A DNA stretch of 64,000 nt from Inquilinus ginsengisoli_A (GTDB lineage: Bacteria; Pseudomonadota; Alphaproteobacteria; DSM-16000; Inquilinaceae), in assembly GCF_031453975.1 (NCBI RefSeq), contig NZ_JAVDPW010000003.1, positions 124,001 to 188,000 on the forward strand. Reading direction: 5' to 3'. The stretch's first letter is position 1. Every line of letters begins with the position of its first letter. The notes beneath the pieces were generated by a model. It was not told the origin of the DNA, searched no databases, and saw only the letters and a program-made list of their open reading frames with translations. This document shows, one piece after another, positions 17,597 to 26,510 of this stretch. A program made the translations under genes and the position numbers.

Positions 17597-17723
17597 GGCT
17601 TCTCTCGGTTGAACGTCGACGTCCCCCGGGACGTCAGTACGCTGGAAGCCGGCCGGCGGTTACATGAATTCGTCGCTCAGGACGGGTGGCTGGCCCGTCC
17701 TGAGCCAGCCTCGCCCCTTGCCG

Positions 17724-19325
17724 TTACGCCGCCACCAGCGCCAGCACCCGCAGGGGCGAGCCGGAGCCGTTCTCGATCTTCAGCGGCGCCGTCACCAGCA
17801 CCGTGCCGGTCGGCGGCAGCTGGTCGAGATTGGTCAGGCTGGCCAGGCCGAACTTGTTCGACCCGTGCATGATGGCATGGGCCGGGAAAGCGGGCTCGAA
17901 GGCGAAGGCCTGGCCGGCATCGGTGCCGACCGCCTCGACCCCCCAGCCGGCGACGTCGCGCTCCTTGGCCAGGAAGGTCACGGCGGCGACGCTGGGCCCC
18001 GGCACATGCGACCCGTCCTGCTTCATGTTCAGGAACTCGACCGGGTCGGTGCGCTTCGACCAGTCGGTGCGCATCAGCACCCAGGTCCCGGCCTGGATGC
18101 GGCCGTGCTTGGCCTCGAAGGCGTGGATGTGTTCCGGCTCCAGCAGGAAGTCGGGGTTGTCCTTGGCCTCGGCCGAGCAGTCGATCACCACCGCGGCGGC
18201 GATGAAGCGCTGCACCGGCACGGTGTCGGTGGTGGCGTTCTTGAGGTCCTTGCCGGTGACCCAGTGGATCGGCGCGTCGAAATGGGTGCCGGTGTGCTCG
18301 CCGCAGGAGATGTTGTTCCAATACCAGCCGGGCCCGCGCTCGTCGTAGCGCGAGATCTCCTCGATCCGGAACGGGTTGGACGGCGCGAACATCGGCGGCA
18401 GCTGGATCACCGGCGTCGATGGCCGCAGCGTCTGGGTCAGGTCGACGATGCGGATGCGGCCGGCGGCGATGTCGGCGGCGAAGGCGAGAAGGTCGGTGCT
18501 CATCTGCTCAGCTCTCCCTGGGGTCTCGGGCGGTCGGGCCGCCGGTTCTTCGGTGATCTCGGCCGCCGCCGGGCCTTCGACGGCGAAGCGGCGGACGGCA
18601 TTGCGGATGGCGCCGTCGACGGCGCCGATGTCGTTGACCGGCACCACCAGCCGGTAGCCCTCGGCCCGGCGTGCCATGGCGCCCTCGGCATCGAGGGTGA
18701 AGATCCCACAGGCCACGCCGGCGGTGCGGCAGGCGGCGAGCACCCGGGCGCAGGCGGCGCGGTGGGCGGCCTTGGCGTCCGGCCGGTCGCCGATCGACAG
18801 GCCGAGGTCGCCGGTGCCGATCAGCACGAAGTCGATGCCGGGGACGGCGGCGATGGCGTCCGCCGCCGCGACCCCGGCCACGGTCTCGATCATCACCCCG
18901 ATGGCGATGCGCTGGTTGGCGTCGCGGAAATAGCCGGGCCCCGCGGTCAGCGGCCGCACCCCGCCGCCGGAACGCTCGCCATCCGGCGGGTAGAGGGCAT
19001 AGGAGACGGCGCGGGCGGCCTGCTCCGATGTCTCGACCAGCGGCACCATGATGCCGTCGGCGCCGGCGTCCAGCGCCTGGGCGATGGCGGTCGCGCCGGT
19101 CTCGGCAACGCGGACGATGGTGTAGGCGCGCTTGGCGACCAGGCCGATGCCCATCTCCAGCGCGATGCGGTCCCACAGCCCGTGCTGGACGTCGAACACC
19201 ACCGCCTCCGCCCCGGCCCCCGCGGCGATTTCGGCGACGGAGGGCGAGCCGAGGGCCAGCCAGGCCAGGCCCAGGCTGGGGCCGTGGCGCAGGCGGGATT
19301 TCAGCGGTTCGCGGGTCGACGGCAT
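17724..19325 (-). CDS. HpcH/HpaI-type aldolase and cyclase (kynurenine-formamidase-like) in one continuous frame
   Basis: One uninterrupted 533-residue frame holds two enzymes. Residues 1 to about 258 are an HpcH/HpaI aldolase (VVFDVQHGLWD, IMVPLVETSEQA, MIETVAGV, IGTGDLGLSIG), which cleaves 2-keto-3-hydroxy acids with a divalent metal. After a Pro/Glu-rich linker, residues 275-533 are a cyclase/PF04199 hydrolase with the zinc motif HTGTHFDAPIHW near 344, the family of bacterial kynurenine formamidase. An internal ATG at 18503 has its own Shine-Dalgarno-like GGGAGAG, and another frame has a stop 5 bp upstream of it, so a lost or sequencing-induced frameshift separating two genes is possible. 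A GTG at 19334, overlapping the previous stop, is an alternative start. Confidence 0.75.
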   Translation of the reverse strand: MPSTREPLKSRLRHGPSLGLAWLALGSPSVAEIAAGAGAEAVVFDVQHGLWDRIALEMGIGLVAKRAYTIVRVAETGATAIAQALDAGADGIMVPLVETSEQAARAVSYALYPPDGERSGGGVRPLTAGPGYFRDANQRIAIGVMIETVAGVAAADAIAAVPGIDFVLIGTGDLGLSIGDRPDAKAAHRAACARVLAACRTAGVACGIFTLDAEGAMARRAEGYRLVVPVNDIGAVDGAIRNAVRRFAVEGPAAAEITEEPAARPPETPGRAEQMSTDLLAFAADIAAGRIRIVDLTQTLRPSTPVIQLPPMFAPSNPFRIEEISRYDERGPGWYWNNISCGEHTGTHFDAPIHWVTGKDLKNATTDTVPVQRFIAAAVVIDCSAEAKDNPDFLLEPEHIHAFEAKHGRIQAGTWVLMRTDWSKRTDPVEFLNMKQDGSHVPGPSVAAVTFLAKERDVAGWGVEAVGTDAGQAFAFEPAFPAHAIMHGSNKFGLASLTNLDQLPPTGTVLVTAPLKIENGSGSPLRVLALVAA

Positions 19326-19330
19326 CTCTC

Positions 19331-20431
19331 TCACCCTTCCCGCAGGCCGGCGCGCTGCAGCAGCGGCAGCACCCGGTCGCAGAAGAACGGCAACTCGGCG
19401 GTGTAGTCGACGAAGGACAGGGCGGCGCCGGCATAGCCGGCCTCGGCGATCGCCCCGATCTGCTCCGCGATCCGCGCCGGGGTGCCGACCAGCGGATAGG
19501 TGCCGGCGCCACCGGCGAAGCGCTGGCGGTACAGGGCGAAGGCGCGGTCGTCATGCGACTGGGCGAACTGCTTCTTCTTGGCCATGTGCTCGTCGACCGC
19601 GGCATGGTCGGCCTCGCGCACGGCGTAGCGGTCGTAATAGTCCTCGGCCTCGGCCTGGCTGTCGCGGCAGACCACGTGGCAGACGGTGTGGATGCCGACC
19701 TCGCGCCCGGCCGCAGCGGCCCGGCCGGCGATGTCGGCGACGTGGCGGGCGCCGTCGGCGATGTCGGTGAAGGTCGAGAACAGGAAGTCGCAATGCCGCG
19801 CCGCGAAGTCCCGGCCCGGGGCGCCGAAGGCGGCGTTCATGGTGACCGGGCGGGGCCGCTGCAGGCTGGCCGGACGGCTGACCACCTGCTTCAGCCGGTA
19901 GTGCTGGCCGTCATGGTCGAAGGGCGCGTCGGCGGCATAGGCGCGCTCGATGATGCCGATCCATTCCGCCGCCTGGCCGTAGGCGTCGTCGCCCAGGGTG
20001 ACGCCGAACATGCCGAATTCGTCCGGGTTCCAGCCGCAGACGATGTTCAGGCCGGCGCGGCCGTTCGAGACATGGTCGACCGTGGCCAGCGCCTTGGCGG
20101 CGTAGACCGGGTGCACCAGCGGCACATGCACGGTCATGAACAGGCCGATGCGCTCGGTCGCCGCCGCCAGCCCGGCGGCCCAGGTGAAGGTCTCGAACGA
20201 CCATTCCCGGACATGGGTCCGGCCGCCGAAGCCCTTCCAGCGCGCGATCGGCAGCAGGAACTCCAGCCCGGCACGGTCGGCGATGCGGGCGGCGGCCAGG
20301 TTGTCGGCCCAGCTGGCCTGCCAGCGCTCCGGCACCGTGGTGATCGCCAGCCCGCCATCGGCGTTGGTCGAGAACACGCCCAGCTTGAACCGGTTGGGCC
20401 CGTGCAGCGGATGAGCGGGGACGCTCGACAT
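19331..20431 (-). CDS. LLM-class flavin-dependent monooxygenase (RutA-like)
   Basis: Probable FMNH2-dependent monooxygenase of 366 aa in the bacterial luciferase-like family. It resembles the RutA/SfnG group: FKLGVFSTNADGGLAI, ARWKGFGGRTHVREWSFETF, ATERIGLFMTVHVPLVHPV, and NGRAGLNIVCGWNPDEFGMFG. RutA-type enzymes cleave C-N or C-S bonds with a flavin peroxide or N-oxide. The ATG at 20431 follows an AGGGAAG; longer in-frame extensions lack conservation. It is first in an operon with the aldolase/cyclase frame, and the shared palindrome at 20533 lies about 100 bp upstream. Confidence 0.87.
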   Translation of the reverse strand: MSSVPAHPLHGPNRFKLGVFSTNADGGLAITTVPERWQASWADNLAAARIADRAGLEFLLPIARWKGFGGRTHVREWSFETFTWAAGLAAATERIGLFMTVHVPLVHPVYAAKALATVDHVSNGRAGLNIVCGWNPDEFGMFGVTLGDDAYGQAAEWIGIIERAYAADAPFDHDGQHYRLKQVVSRPASLQRPRPVTMNAAFGAPGRDFAARHCDFLFSTFTDIADGARHVADIAGRAAAAGREVGIHTVCHVVCRDSQAEAEDYYDRYAVREADHAAVDEHMAKKKQFAQSHDDRAFALYRQRFAGGAGTYPLVGTPARIAEQIGAIAEAGYAGAALSFVDYTAELPFFCDRVLPLLQRAGLREG

Positions 20432-20532
20432 CGGTGTGGTGCTTCCCTGTTCAACCCGGGCCGGGCCGATACCCGCATTGGCCTGCGGTTCTGGTCTGTC
20501 CGCCGGGGCGTCTTTGGCAGGCGCTCCCGGAC

Positions 20533-20558
20533 GATATGGTTTAACCCTAAAACAGTTT
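20533..20558. promoter_or_regulatory. Shared MarR-type operator, site 2
   Basis: GATAT-N2-TTTAA-N2-CTAAA-N2-AGTTT lies in the 162-bp gap between the LLM monooxygenase gene and the VOC gene. It matches the sites at 12241, 27846 and 34689 in core, spacing and flanking AC dinucleotide. It is positioned to control the leftward LLM operon. Confidence 0.6.
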
Positions 20559-20593
20559 CGGCCGGCCGACAACGGCCGCGCGCCGGCAGCCTC

Positions 20594-21202
20594 CTACTGG
20601 GCCGGCGCCTTGGGCGACCACAGCACCGTCGCCGCCCCCTTCTCATAGGCCATGCCGTCGGGATAGGAGATCAGCTCGAGCTGCAGCCCCCATGGGGCCA
20701 GGAAGTAGAGGATGGTCTGGCCGGCCTCCGGCCCTTCCTTCATCGGCACCGGGCCTATCATCAGGCGCACGTCCTTGGCCTTGAGATAGGCGGCGGCCGC
20801 CGCGATGTCGTCGACGTAGAAGGCGAGGTGGTGGCCGCCGGCGTCGCTGTTCTTCGGCGGGGTCTTCGCCTGGTCCGGCGCCTCGTACTGGAAGATCTCG
20901 ACATTCGAGCCGTCGCCGCAGCGGACCAGGGTGATCTGGTCGATCACCGCGCGCGGGTGCACGTTCACCAGGTCCTGCATGAAGGTGCCCTGGTCGTCGC
21001 GGAACGGCCCGAAGGACATCGCCTGGCGGCAGCCGATCACGTCGGTGAAGAACGCGACCGCCTGCTTCGCATCCGGCACCGTGATGCCGATATGGTCGAT
21101 GCCGCGCATGGTCGGGATGCCGGCCGACGCGGGTGCGGCCGCCGCCGCGCAGCAGGCGACGACGGCCAGGGCCGCCCGCCTGAACGCTCGTGACTGGGTC
21201 AT
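20594..21202 (-). CDS. VOC/glyoxalase-fold protein with signal peptide
   Basis: A 202-aa vicinal-oxygen-chelate protein. The first betaalphabetabetabeta module starts with the typical MRGIDHIGITVPDAKQAVAF and the second with GGHHLAFYVDDIAAAAAYL, ending FLAPWGLQLELISYP; metal-ligand candidates are the His of DHIGI, the His of GHHLAFYV and the Glu of LQLELIS. It is unusual in having an export signal (positively charged start, then AALAVVACCAAAAAPASA). An AAGGAG supports the start. A dioxygenase or lyase acting in the periplasm is possible. It lies between the LLM operon and the oligopeptide-type transporter. Confidence 0.82.
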   Translation of the reverse strand: MTQSRAFRRAALAVVACCAAAAAPASAGIPTMRGIDHIGITVPDAKQAVAFFTDVIGCRQAMSFGPFRDDQGTFMQDLVNVHPRAVIDQITLVRCGDGSNVEIFQYEAPDQAKTPPKNSDAGGHHLAFYVDDIAAAAAYLKAKDVRLMIGPVPMKEGPEAGQTILYFLAPWGLQLELISYPDGMAYEKGAATVLWSPKAPAQ

Positions 21203-21267
21203 CTCGCATCTCCTTCGCGCTGATCGCCTCGCCGGGACGGCCGGCGGCCGAATGACGCCGCCGATCG

Positions 21268-22128
21268 TCAGCCCGAGGCGGCGAGCGGCGGGATGTGGGC
21301 GGCCAGGGCCGGCCGGTCGAGCCAGGCCGGGTCGATCTCCGGCAGCGGCACCGCCTGCAGCAGGGCCGCGGTGTAGGCGTGGCGCGGCGCATCGAACACG
21401 GCGGCGCAGGGCCCGGCCTCGACCACCTCGCCACGCAGCAGCACCACGACCTCGTCGCACAGCACCCGCACCACCGACAGGTCGTGGCTGATGAAGACCA
21501 GGGTCAGGCCCAGGCGCCGGCGCAGATCCTCCAGCAGCAGCAGGATCTGCGCCTGGGTCGAGACGTCGAGGCCCGAGACGATCTCGTCGGCGACGATGAA
21601 GTCCGGCTCCAGCGCCACCGCGCGGGCGATGCCGATGCGCTGGCGCTGCCCGCCCGACAGCTCATGCGGATAGCGGTCGAGCGCATCGCCCGGCAGCCCG
21701 ACCAGGTCCAGCAGCTCCGCGGCGCGGGCGCGCCGGGCCCGCCGGCCCTCGAGCCGGCCGAACGCCTCCAGCGGGCGGACCAGGGTGGTCCCGATGGTCA
21801 GGCGCGGATTCAGCGCGGATTGCGGATCCTGGAAGATCATCTGCATCCGGGCCCGCAGCGCGCGCAGCGCCGGGCCCTTCGCCGCCGCCAGGTCGGCGCC
21901 GTCGAACAGCACCCGGCCCGCCGCCGCCGGCGCCAGCCCGACCAGGGCCCGGCCCAGCGTGGTCTTGCCGGACCCGGATTCGCCGACCAGCCCGACCGCG
22001 CCGCCGCGCGGCACCGCCAGGTCGACGCCGCGCACGATGTCGCGCGGGATGCGGCGGCCGAAGCCGCGCGACTGTCCGGGCACCGCGACGGTCAGGGCCT
22101 GGGCCTCGACCAGGGGGCCCGCGGTCAT
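21268..22128 (-). CDS. Dipeptide/oligopeptide-type ABC transporter ATP-binding protein (DppF)
   Basis: ATPase of 286 aa. Walker A is GESGSGKTTLGRALVG, followed by the Dpp/Opp-type MQMIFQDPQSALNPRLTIG, signature LSGGQRQRIGIARAV, Walker B DFIVADEIVSGLD (Glu in place of the usual DEP-type Pro, still with the catalytic Glu), and an oligopeptide-type C-terminal extension (APRHAYTAALLQAVP). The start overlaps the DppD-type stop. It is the last gene of a five-gene importer operon transcribed leftward. Confidence 0.9.
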   Translation of the reverse strand: MTAGPLVEAQALTVAVPGQSRGFGRRIPRDIVRGVDLAVPRGGAVGLVGESGSGKTTLGRALVGLAPAAAGRVLFDGADLAAAKGPALRALRARMQMIFQDPQSALNPRLTIGTTLVRPLEAFGRLEGRRARRARAAELLDLVGLPGDALDRYPHELSGGQRQRIGIARAVALEPDFIVADEIVSGLDVSTQAQILLLLEDLRRRLGLTLVFISHDLSVVRVLCDEVVVLLRGEVVEAGPCAAVFDAPRHAYTAALLQAVPLPEIDPAWLDRPALAAHIPPLAASG

Positions 22129-23015
22129 GCGGCACCTGCCGTGGCCGCGGCGTCGAAGGCATGGGCTTCCGCCCACAGCCGGTCGGTCAGCGCCGCCGGG
22201 ATCGGCGCCGGGCGGTGGCCCGGCCGGTCGACCCGCGGCATTGCCGCCAGCAGGGCGCCGGTATAGGCGTGCCGCGGCGCCTGCAGGATGCGGGCGATGT
22301 CGCCTTCCTCCACCACCCGGCCGGCATGCAGCACGGTGACCCGCTGGCAGATCTTGGCGACCACGCCGAGATCGTGGGTGACGAACAGCACCGCGGAGCC
22401 GTAGCGGCCCTGCAACTGCCGGATCAGCCGCAGGATCTCGCGCTGGGCGGTGACATCCAGCGCGGTGGTCGGCTCGTCGGCGACGATCAGGCGCGGCCGG
22501 CCGGCGAAGGCGATGCCGATCAGGACGCGCTGGCGCATGCCGCCCGACAGCTCGTGCGGATACTGCTGCACCACCCGCTCCGGCTCGCGGATCGCGGTCT
22601 CCGCCAGGATCTCGACCGCCCGCCGCGCCGCCTCGGCCCGGCCGAGGCCGAGGCGCAGGCGCAGCACGTCGGTGATCTGCCGGCCGATCCGCCGCACCGG
22701 GTTCAGCGCCGCCGTCGGGTCCTGCGGCACCAGCGCGATCTCGCGGCCGAGCAGCCGCTGCCGGCCGCGCGGGCCGATCGCCGCCATGTCGAGCCCGCCA
22801 TAGCACACCGTGCCGGCGGTGATGCGGGCGCCGCCGGGCAGCAGGCCCAGGACGGCACGGCCGATCATCGACTTGCCGGCACCGCTCTCGCCGACCAGGC
22901 CGTGCACCTCGCCCGGCGCGACGGCGAGGTCGACGCCGCGCAGGATCGGCGTGGCCCGGGCGCCGCGGCCGATCGCGACCCGCAGCCCCTCGATCCGCAG
23001 GATCGGCTCGGTCAT
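22125..23015 (-). CDS. Dipeptide/oligopeptide-type ABC transporter ATP-binding protein (DppD)
   Basis: ATPase of 296 aa with Walker A GESGAGKSMIGRAVLG, IALVPQDPTAALNPVRRIG, signature LSGGMRQRVLIGIAFAG and Walker B LIVADEPTTALDV. The C-terminal APRHAYTGALLAAMPR segment is typical of DppD/OppD. It overlaps both neighbours by ATGA junctions. With the DppF-type subunit it energises import through the two upstream permeases. Confidence 0.9.
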   Translation of the reverse strand: MTEPILRIEGLRVAIGRGARATPILRGVDLAVAPGEVHGLVGESGAGKSMIGRAVLGLLPGGARITAGTVCYGGLDMAAIGPRGRQRLLGREIALVPQDPTAALNPVRRIGRQITDVLRLRLGLGRAEAARRAVEILAETAIREPERVVQQYPHELSGGMRQRVLIGIAFAGRPRLIVADEPTTALDVTAQREILRLIRQLQGRYGSAVLFVTHDLGVVAKICQRVTVLHAGRVVEEGDIARILQAPRHAYTGALLAAMPRVDRPGHRPAPIPAALTDRLWAEAHAFDAAATAGAA

Positions 23016-23881
23016 CGCCGCCGCACCGGGTCGATGGCGGCGCGCAGCCCGTCGCCGAACAGGGTGAAGGCGAAGATGGTCAGCACCAGGCACCCCATCG
23101 GAAAGGCCAGCACCCACCAGGCCTGGCGGATCACCTGGCGGCCCTCCGCGATCATGCCCCCCCAGGTCGCGGTGTCGCCCGCGACCGACAGGCCGACGAA
23201 GGACAGGATCGCCTCGACGATCACGGCGATGCCCATCTCGACCGCCAGCAGGGTCAGGATCAGGGGCAGCAGGTTGGGCAGGATCTCGCGCATCAGGATG
23301 GCGGGGCCGGCCAAGCCCAGGCTGCGGGCGACGGTGACGTAGTCCATCCGGGCCTGGACCATGGTCTCGGCCCGCACCACCCGGGCGAAGCGGGTCCAGT
23401 CGATCACCACGATGGCGGCGATCACCGATCCCAGCCCGGCGCCCAGCACCGCCGCCAGCACGATCGACAGCAGCACCGGCGGGAACGCCATCCAGACGTC
23501 GATCAGCCGTGACAGCGCCTGGTCCGCCGCCCGCCCGGCATAGCCGGCGACCAGGCCGAGGATGGATCCGATCAACCCGGCCAGGGTGGCGGCGACCAGC
23601 GCGACCACGACCGTGACCCGGGTGCTGTAGATCAGGCGCGACAGCACGTCCCGGCCCAGCCCGTCGGTGCCGAGCGGAAAGGCGGGGTCGCCGCCGGCCA
23701 GCCAGGACGGCGGCAGCAGGGTCGAGAACAGGTCCTGTTCCAGCGGATCGTGTGGCGCTAGCAAGGGTGCCAGCACGGCGCATCCCACCAGCAGCAGCAG
23801 ACCGGCGCCGCCGATCGCGACCCGCGGGTTCAGGGCGGCGCGCCGCCGCCGCGGCAGGGCCGGGGTGGTCAGGTCAGCCAC
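23012..23881 (-). CDS. Dipeptide/oligopeptide-type ABC transporter permease (DppC)
   Basis: Membrane subunit of 289 aa. It begins at a GTG that overlaps the DppB-type stop by 8 bp. DppC features include an N-terminal cytoplasmic arm, LLAPHDPLEQDLF, HPLGTDGLGRDVLSRLIY-type text (here FPLGTDGLGRDVLSRLIYST) and the EAA-like loop YVTVARSLGLAGPAILMREI. It would form the channel with the DppB-type partner. Confidence 0.9.
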   Translation of the reverse strand: MADLTTPALPRRRRAALNPRVAIGGAGLLLLVGCAVLAPLLAPHDPLEQDLFSTLLPPSWLAGGDPAFPLGTDGLGRDVLSRLIYSTRVTVVVALVAATLAGLIGSILGLVAGYAGRAADQALSRLIDVWMAFPPVLLSIVLAAVLGAGLGSVIAAIVVIDWTRFARVVRAETMVQARMDYVTVARSLGLAGPAILMREILPNLLPLILTLLAVEMGIAVIVEAILSFVGLSVAGDTATWGGMIAEGRQVIRQAWWVLAFPMGCLVLTIFAFTLFGDGLRAAIDPVRRR

Positions 23882-24878
23882 GGCGCAGCCTGGGGTTCAG
23901 CAGGGCGACGACGATGTCGACGACCAGGTTGAGGGCGATGAACAGCAGGGCGAAGGTCAGCACCAGCCCCTGGATCAGCGGCAGGTCCCGGTTGATCACC
24001 GCGTCGATCGCCATGTTGCCGATGCCTTCATAGGAGAAGATGCGCTCGACCAGCACCGTGCCGCCGAGCAGGAAGGTGACCTGCACCCCGGCCAGGGCGA
24101 CCGTGGGGATGGCGGCGTTGGGCAGGGCCTCGACCAGCAGGATGCGGCGGCGGGTGAAGCCGCGGGCCCGGGCCATCAGGGCATAATCCTGCTGCTCGGT
24201 CTCGGCCAGCGAGGCCTTCAGCACCCGGGCGACGATGGCGGCGAAGGGCAGGGCCAGCGCCGCCGCCGGCAGCACCGCATGGCGCAGCAGCCCGCCGGCC
24301 ACCGTCCACCGGCCGGTGGCGATGCTTTCGATCAGGTAGAAATTGGTCGAGAAGCCGGTCGCCATCCCCGGGTCGATCCGGCCCGACACCGGCAGCACCG
24401 GCGCCAGCACGGCGAAGACCAGGATGAACAGCAGGCCCCACAGGAAATCGGGGATGCCGAGGGCCACGGCGACCACCGCGTCGATCAGCCATTCGCCGGG
24501 GGTCGACCGGAGATAGGCGCCGGCCAGGGCCAGCGCCCCGCCGGCGGCGACCGCGGCCAGCGCCGCCAGCCCGGCCAGCTCCAGCGTCGCCGGCAACCGG
24601 CCGAGGACCAGCCCGAGCACGTCCTGGCGCAGGCTGATCGACCGGCCGAAATCGCCGCCGACGACGCCGGACAGCCACAGTCCGAACTGGGCGGCGATCG
24701 ACCGGTCGAGGCCGTAGAGGGCCCGCAGCCGGTCGATGTCGGCGGCCGAGGCGCCGGGCGGGATCATCATCGCGATCGGGTCGCCCGGCACCACCCGCAG
24801 CAGCACGAACACCACCACGGCGACGCCGAACAGGGTCGGCAGCACCAGCATCAGCCGCGACAGCAGCATCCCGCGCAT
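23874..24878 (-). CDS. Dipeptide/oligopeptide-type ABC transporter permease (DppB)
   Basis: Membrane subunit of about 334 aa. It has the DppB N-terminal helix (LPTLFGVAVVVFVLLRVVPG, then DP), LRALYGLDRSIAAQFGLWL, and the cytoplasmic loop DYALMARARGFTRRRIL. A GTG at 24881 directly precedes the ATG at 24878, with GGGAGGGG upstream serving either. It follows the binding-protein gene by 27 bp. Confidence 0.9.
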   Translation of the reverse strand: MRGMLLSRLMLVLPTLFGVAVVVFVLLRVVPGDPIAMMIPPGASAADIDRLRALYGLDRSIAAQFGLWLSGVVGGDFGRSISLRQDVLGLVLGRLPATLELAGLAALAAVAAGGALALAGAYLRSTPGEWLIDAVVAVALGIPDFLWGLLFILVFAVLAPVLPVSGRIDPGMATGFSTNFYLIESIATGRWTVAGGLLRHAVLPAAALALPFAAIVARVLKASLAETEQQDYALMARARGFTRRRILLVEALPNAAIPTVALAGVQVTFLLGGTVLVERIFSYEGIGNMAIDAVINRDLPLIQGLVLTFALLFIALNLVVDIVVALLNPRLRRG

Positions 24879-24905
24879 CACGTCGCCCCTCCCGCCGCGC
24901 GGCGC

Positions 24906-26444
24906 TCAGGCCTTGGTGATGCGCTGCGGCAGGATCATGCCGTTGACCTGCGGCGTCACCTTCAGGGTGTCGCGATAGAGGATCGGCTGGACATACTGGA
25001 ACAGCGGGATGACGTAGCCTTCCTCGGCGATCTTGCGGTCGACCGCCTTGTAGCCGGCGATGCGCTTGGCCTCGTCCGGCTCGCTCCACAGCGGGTCGAT
25101 CAGGGCCGACAGCTCGCGCTGGCGCCAGGCCGAATGGGGCGAATGGTCGTACATGGCGAAGCCGGTCGAGGTCGACGGGTCGCCGATCGCATTGCCCCAG
25201 TTGTAGAAGGCGGCCGGGTCCAGGGCGTGGCGGGCGCGCAGCTCGAAATGCTGGGCGATCTCGTAGATCTCGATCGTCGCCTCGATCCCGACCTTGCGCC
25301 ACATCCCGACGATCGCCTGGATGATCTCGTAGTCCTTCGGCTTGAAGCCGCGGGTGGTCTGGATCGGGAACTTCACCGGCTTGTCCGGCGAGAAGCCGCT
25401 GGCCGCCAGCAGCGACTTCGCCTTCTCCGGATCGTGGGCGACCGTGATCGACGGGTCGAAGGCGTCGTATTCCGGCGCCTCCAGGGTGTTGATCGGCACG
25501 CCGTAACCGCGCAGCAGGCGCTGCACGATCGCCTGCTTGTCGATGGCGTGGTGCGCCGCCAGCCGGACGTTGCGGTCCAGCATCACGCCGGTGTCGGTCA
25601 GGAAGATCATGGCGATGTCCGAGACCGGGGTGCTGGCCCCGTGCAGGCCGGGCGCCGCCTTCAGCCGGTCGAACTCCTCATAGGGGACCTCGAGCGTCAC
25701 CTGGGACTGGCCGGATTCGATCTCGGCCACCCGGCTGGTGGCGTCGGGAACGAATTTGAACACCACGGTCTCGAAGGCCGGCGCGCCGCCCCAGTATTTC
25801 GGGTTGGCCTTCAGCCGCAGGAAGGCGTTGCGCTCGAACTGCTCGACCTGGTAGGGGCCGGACCCCACCGGCTTCGCCTCGAAGCCGTCCGGCCCGACCT
25901 TCTCGTAATAGGCCTTGGGCAGGACATAGCCGGTCAGGAAGGCCATCCACTTGAACAGGGTCGGCTCGAAGCGCAGCACGTCGCCGGTGATGGTGCCGCC
26001 GTCGACCTTGAAGTTGCCGATGGTCGACCAGACGAACTGGATCGGGTTGCCGGTCTCCGGCTTCGCCGCCCGCTGCAGCGACCAGACCACGTCCTCCGGC
26101 GTCACCGGGTCGCCATTGTGCCAGACGGCGCCGGGCCGGACCTCCAGCACGACCTTGCTGCGGTCGGCGTTCCAGCCCCATTTGGTCAGCAGGCCGGGGG
26201 CGAAGGACAGGTCCGGCGCTTGCGCCACATAGGGGTCGAACACCGCCTGGTACAGCGACTGGATGGTCGGGTTGACCGCGGACAGCCCGACCGTCGGGTC
26301 GAAGGACGGCAGGTTGACGTTGTAGGCGATGGTGACGGCCGATCCCTCGGCCTGGGCGAAGGCGCCCTGCGGCAGGAAGGGCAGGGCGGCCCCGGCGCCG
26401 GCGAGCGCCAGGGCGTGGCGACGGGACATCGTGGTTTTGGTCAT
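24906..26444 (-). CDS. Dipeptide/oligopeptide-type ABC binding protein (SBP family 5)
   Basis: Periplasmic receptor of 512 aa, normal for SBP_bac_5. The N-terminus is Tat-like (SRRHALALAGAGAALPFLPQ). Family segments include FDPTVGLSAVNPTIQSLYQA, GAVWHNGDPVTPEDVVWSL, and FLTDTGVMLDRNVRLAAHHA. SBP-5 receptors bind peptides but also opines, glycosides and other compounds; the neighbouring hydrolase and monooxygenase genes suggest a catabolic substrate rather than ordinary peptides. This is inference. Confidence 0.9.
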   Translation of the reverse strand: MTKTTMSRRHALALAGAGAALPFLPQGAFAQAEGSAVTIAYNVNLPSFDPTVGLSAVNPTIQSLYQAVFDPYVAQAPDLSFAPGLLTKWGWNADRSKVVLEVRPGAVWHNGDPVTPEDVVWSLQRAAKPETGNPIQFVWSTIGNFKVDGGTITGDVLRFEPTLFKWMAFLTGYVLPKAYYEKVGPDGFEAKPVGSGPYQVEQFERNAFLRLKANPKYWGGAPAFETVVFKFVPDATSRVAEIESGQSQVTLEVPYEEFDRLKAAPGLHGASTPVSDIAMIFLTDTGVMLDRNVRLAAHHAIDKQAIVQRLLRGYGVPINTLEAPEYDAFDPSITVAHDPEKAKSLLAASGFSPDKPVKFPIQTTRGFKPKDYEIIQAIVGMWRKVGIEATIEIYEIAQHFELRARHALDPAAFYNWGNAIGDPSTSTGFAMYDHSPHSAWRQRELSALIDPLWSEPDEAKRIAGYKAVDRKIAEEGYVIPLFQYVQPILYRDTLKVTPQVNGMILPQRITKA

Positions 26445-26510
26445 GGTTGAAGCCCCCTGTTGGTTTTTGTGATTGTCGATCGATTGGGGCGGGCGCGCCC
26501 GCCCGGTCGG

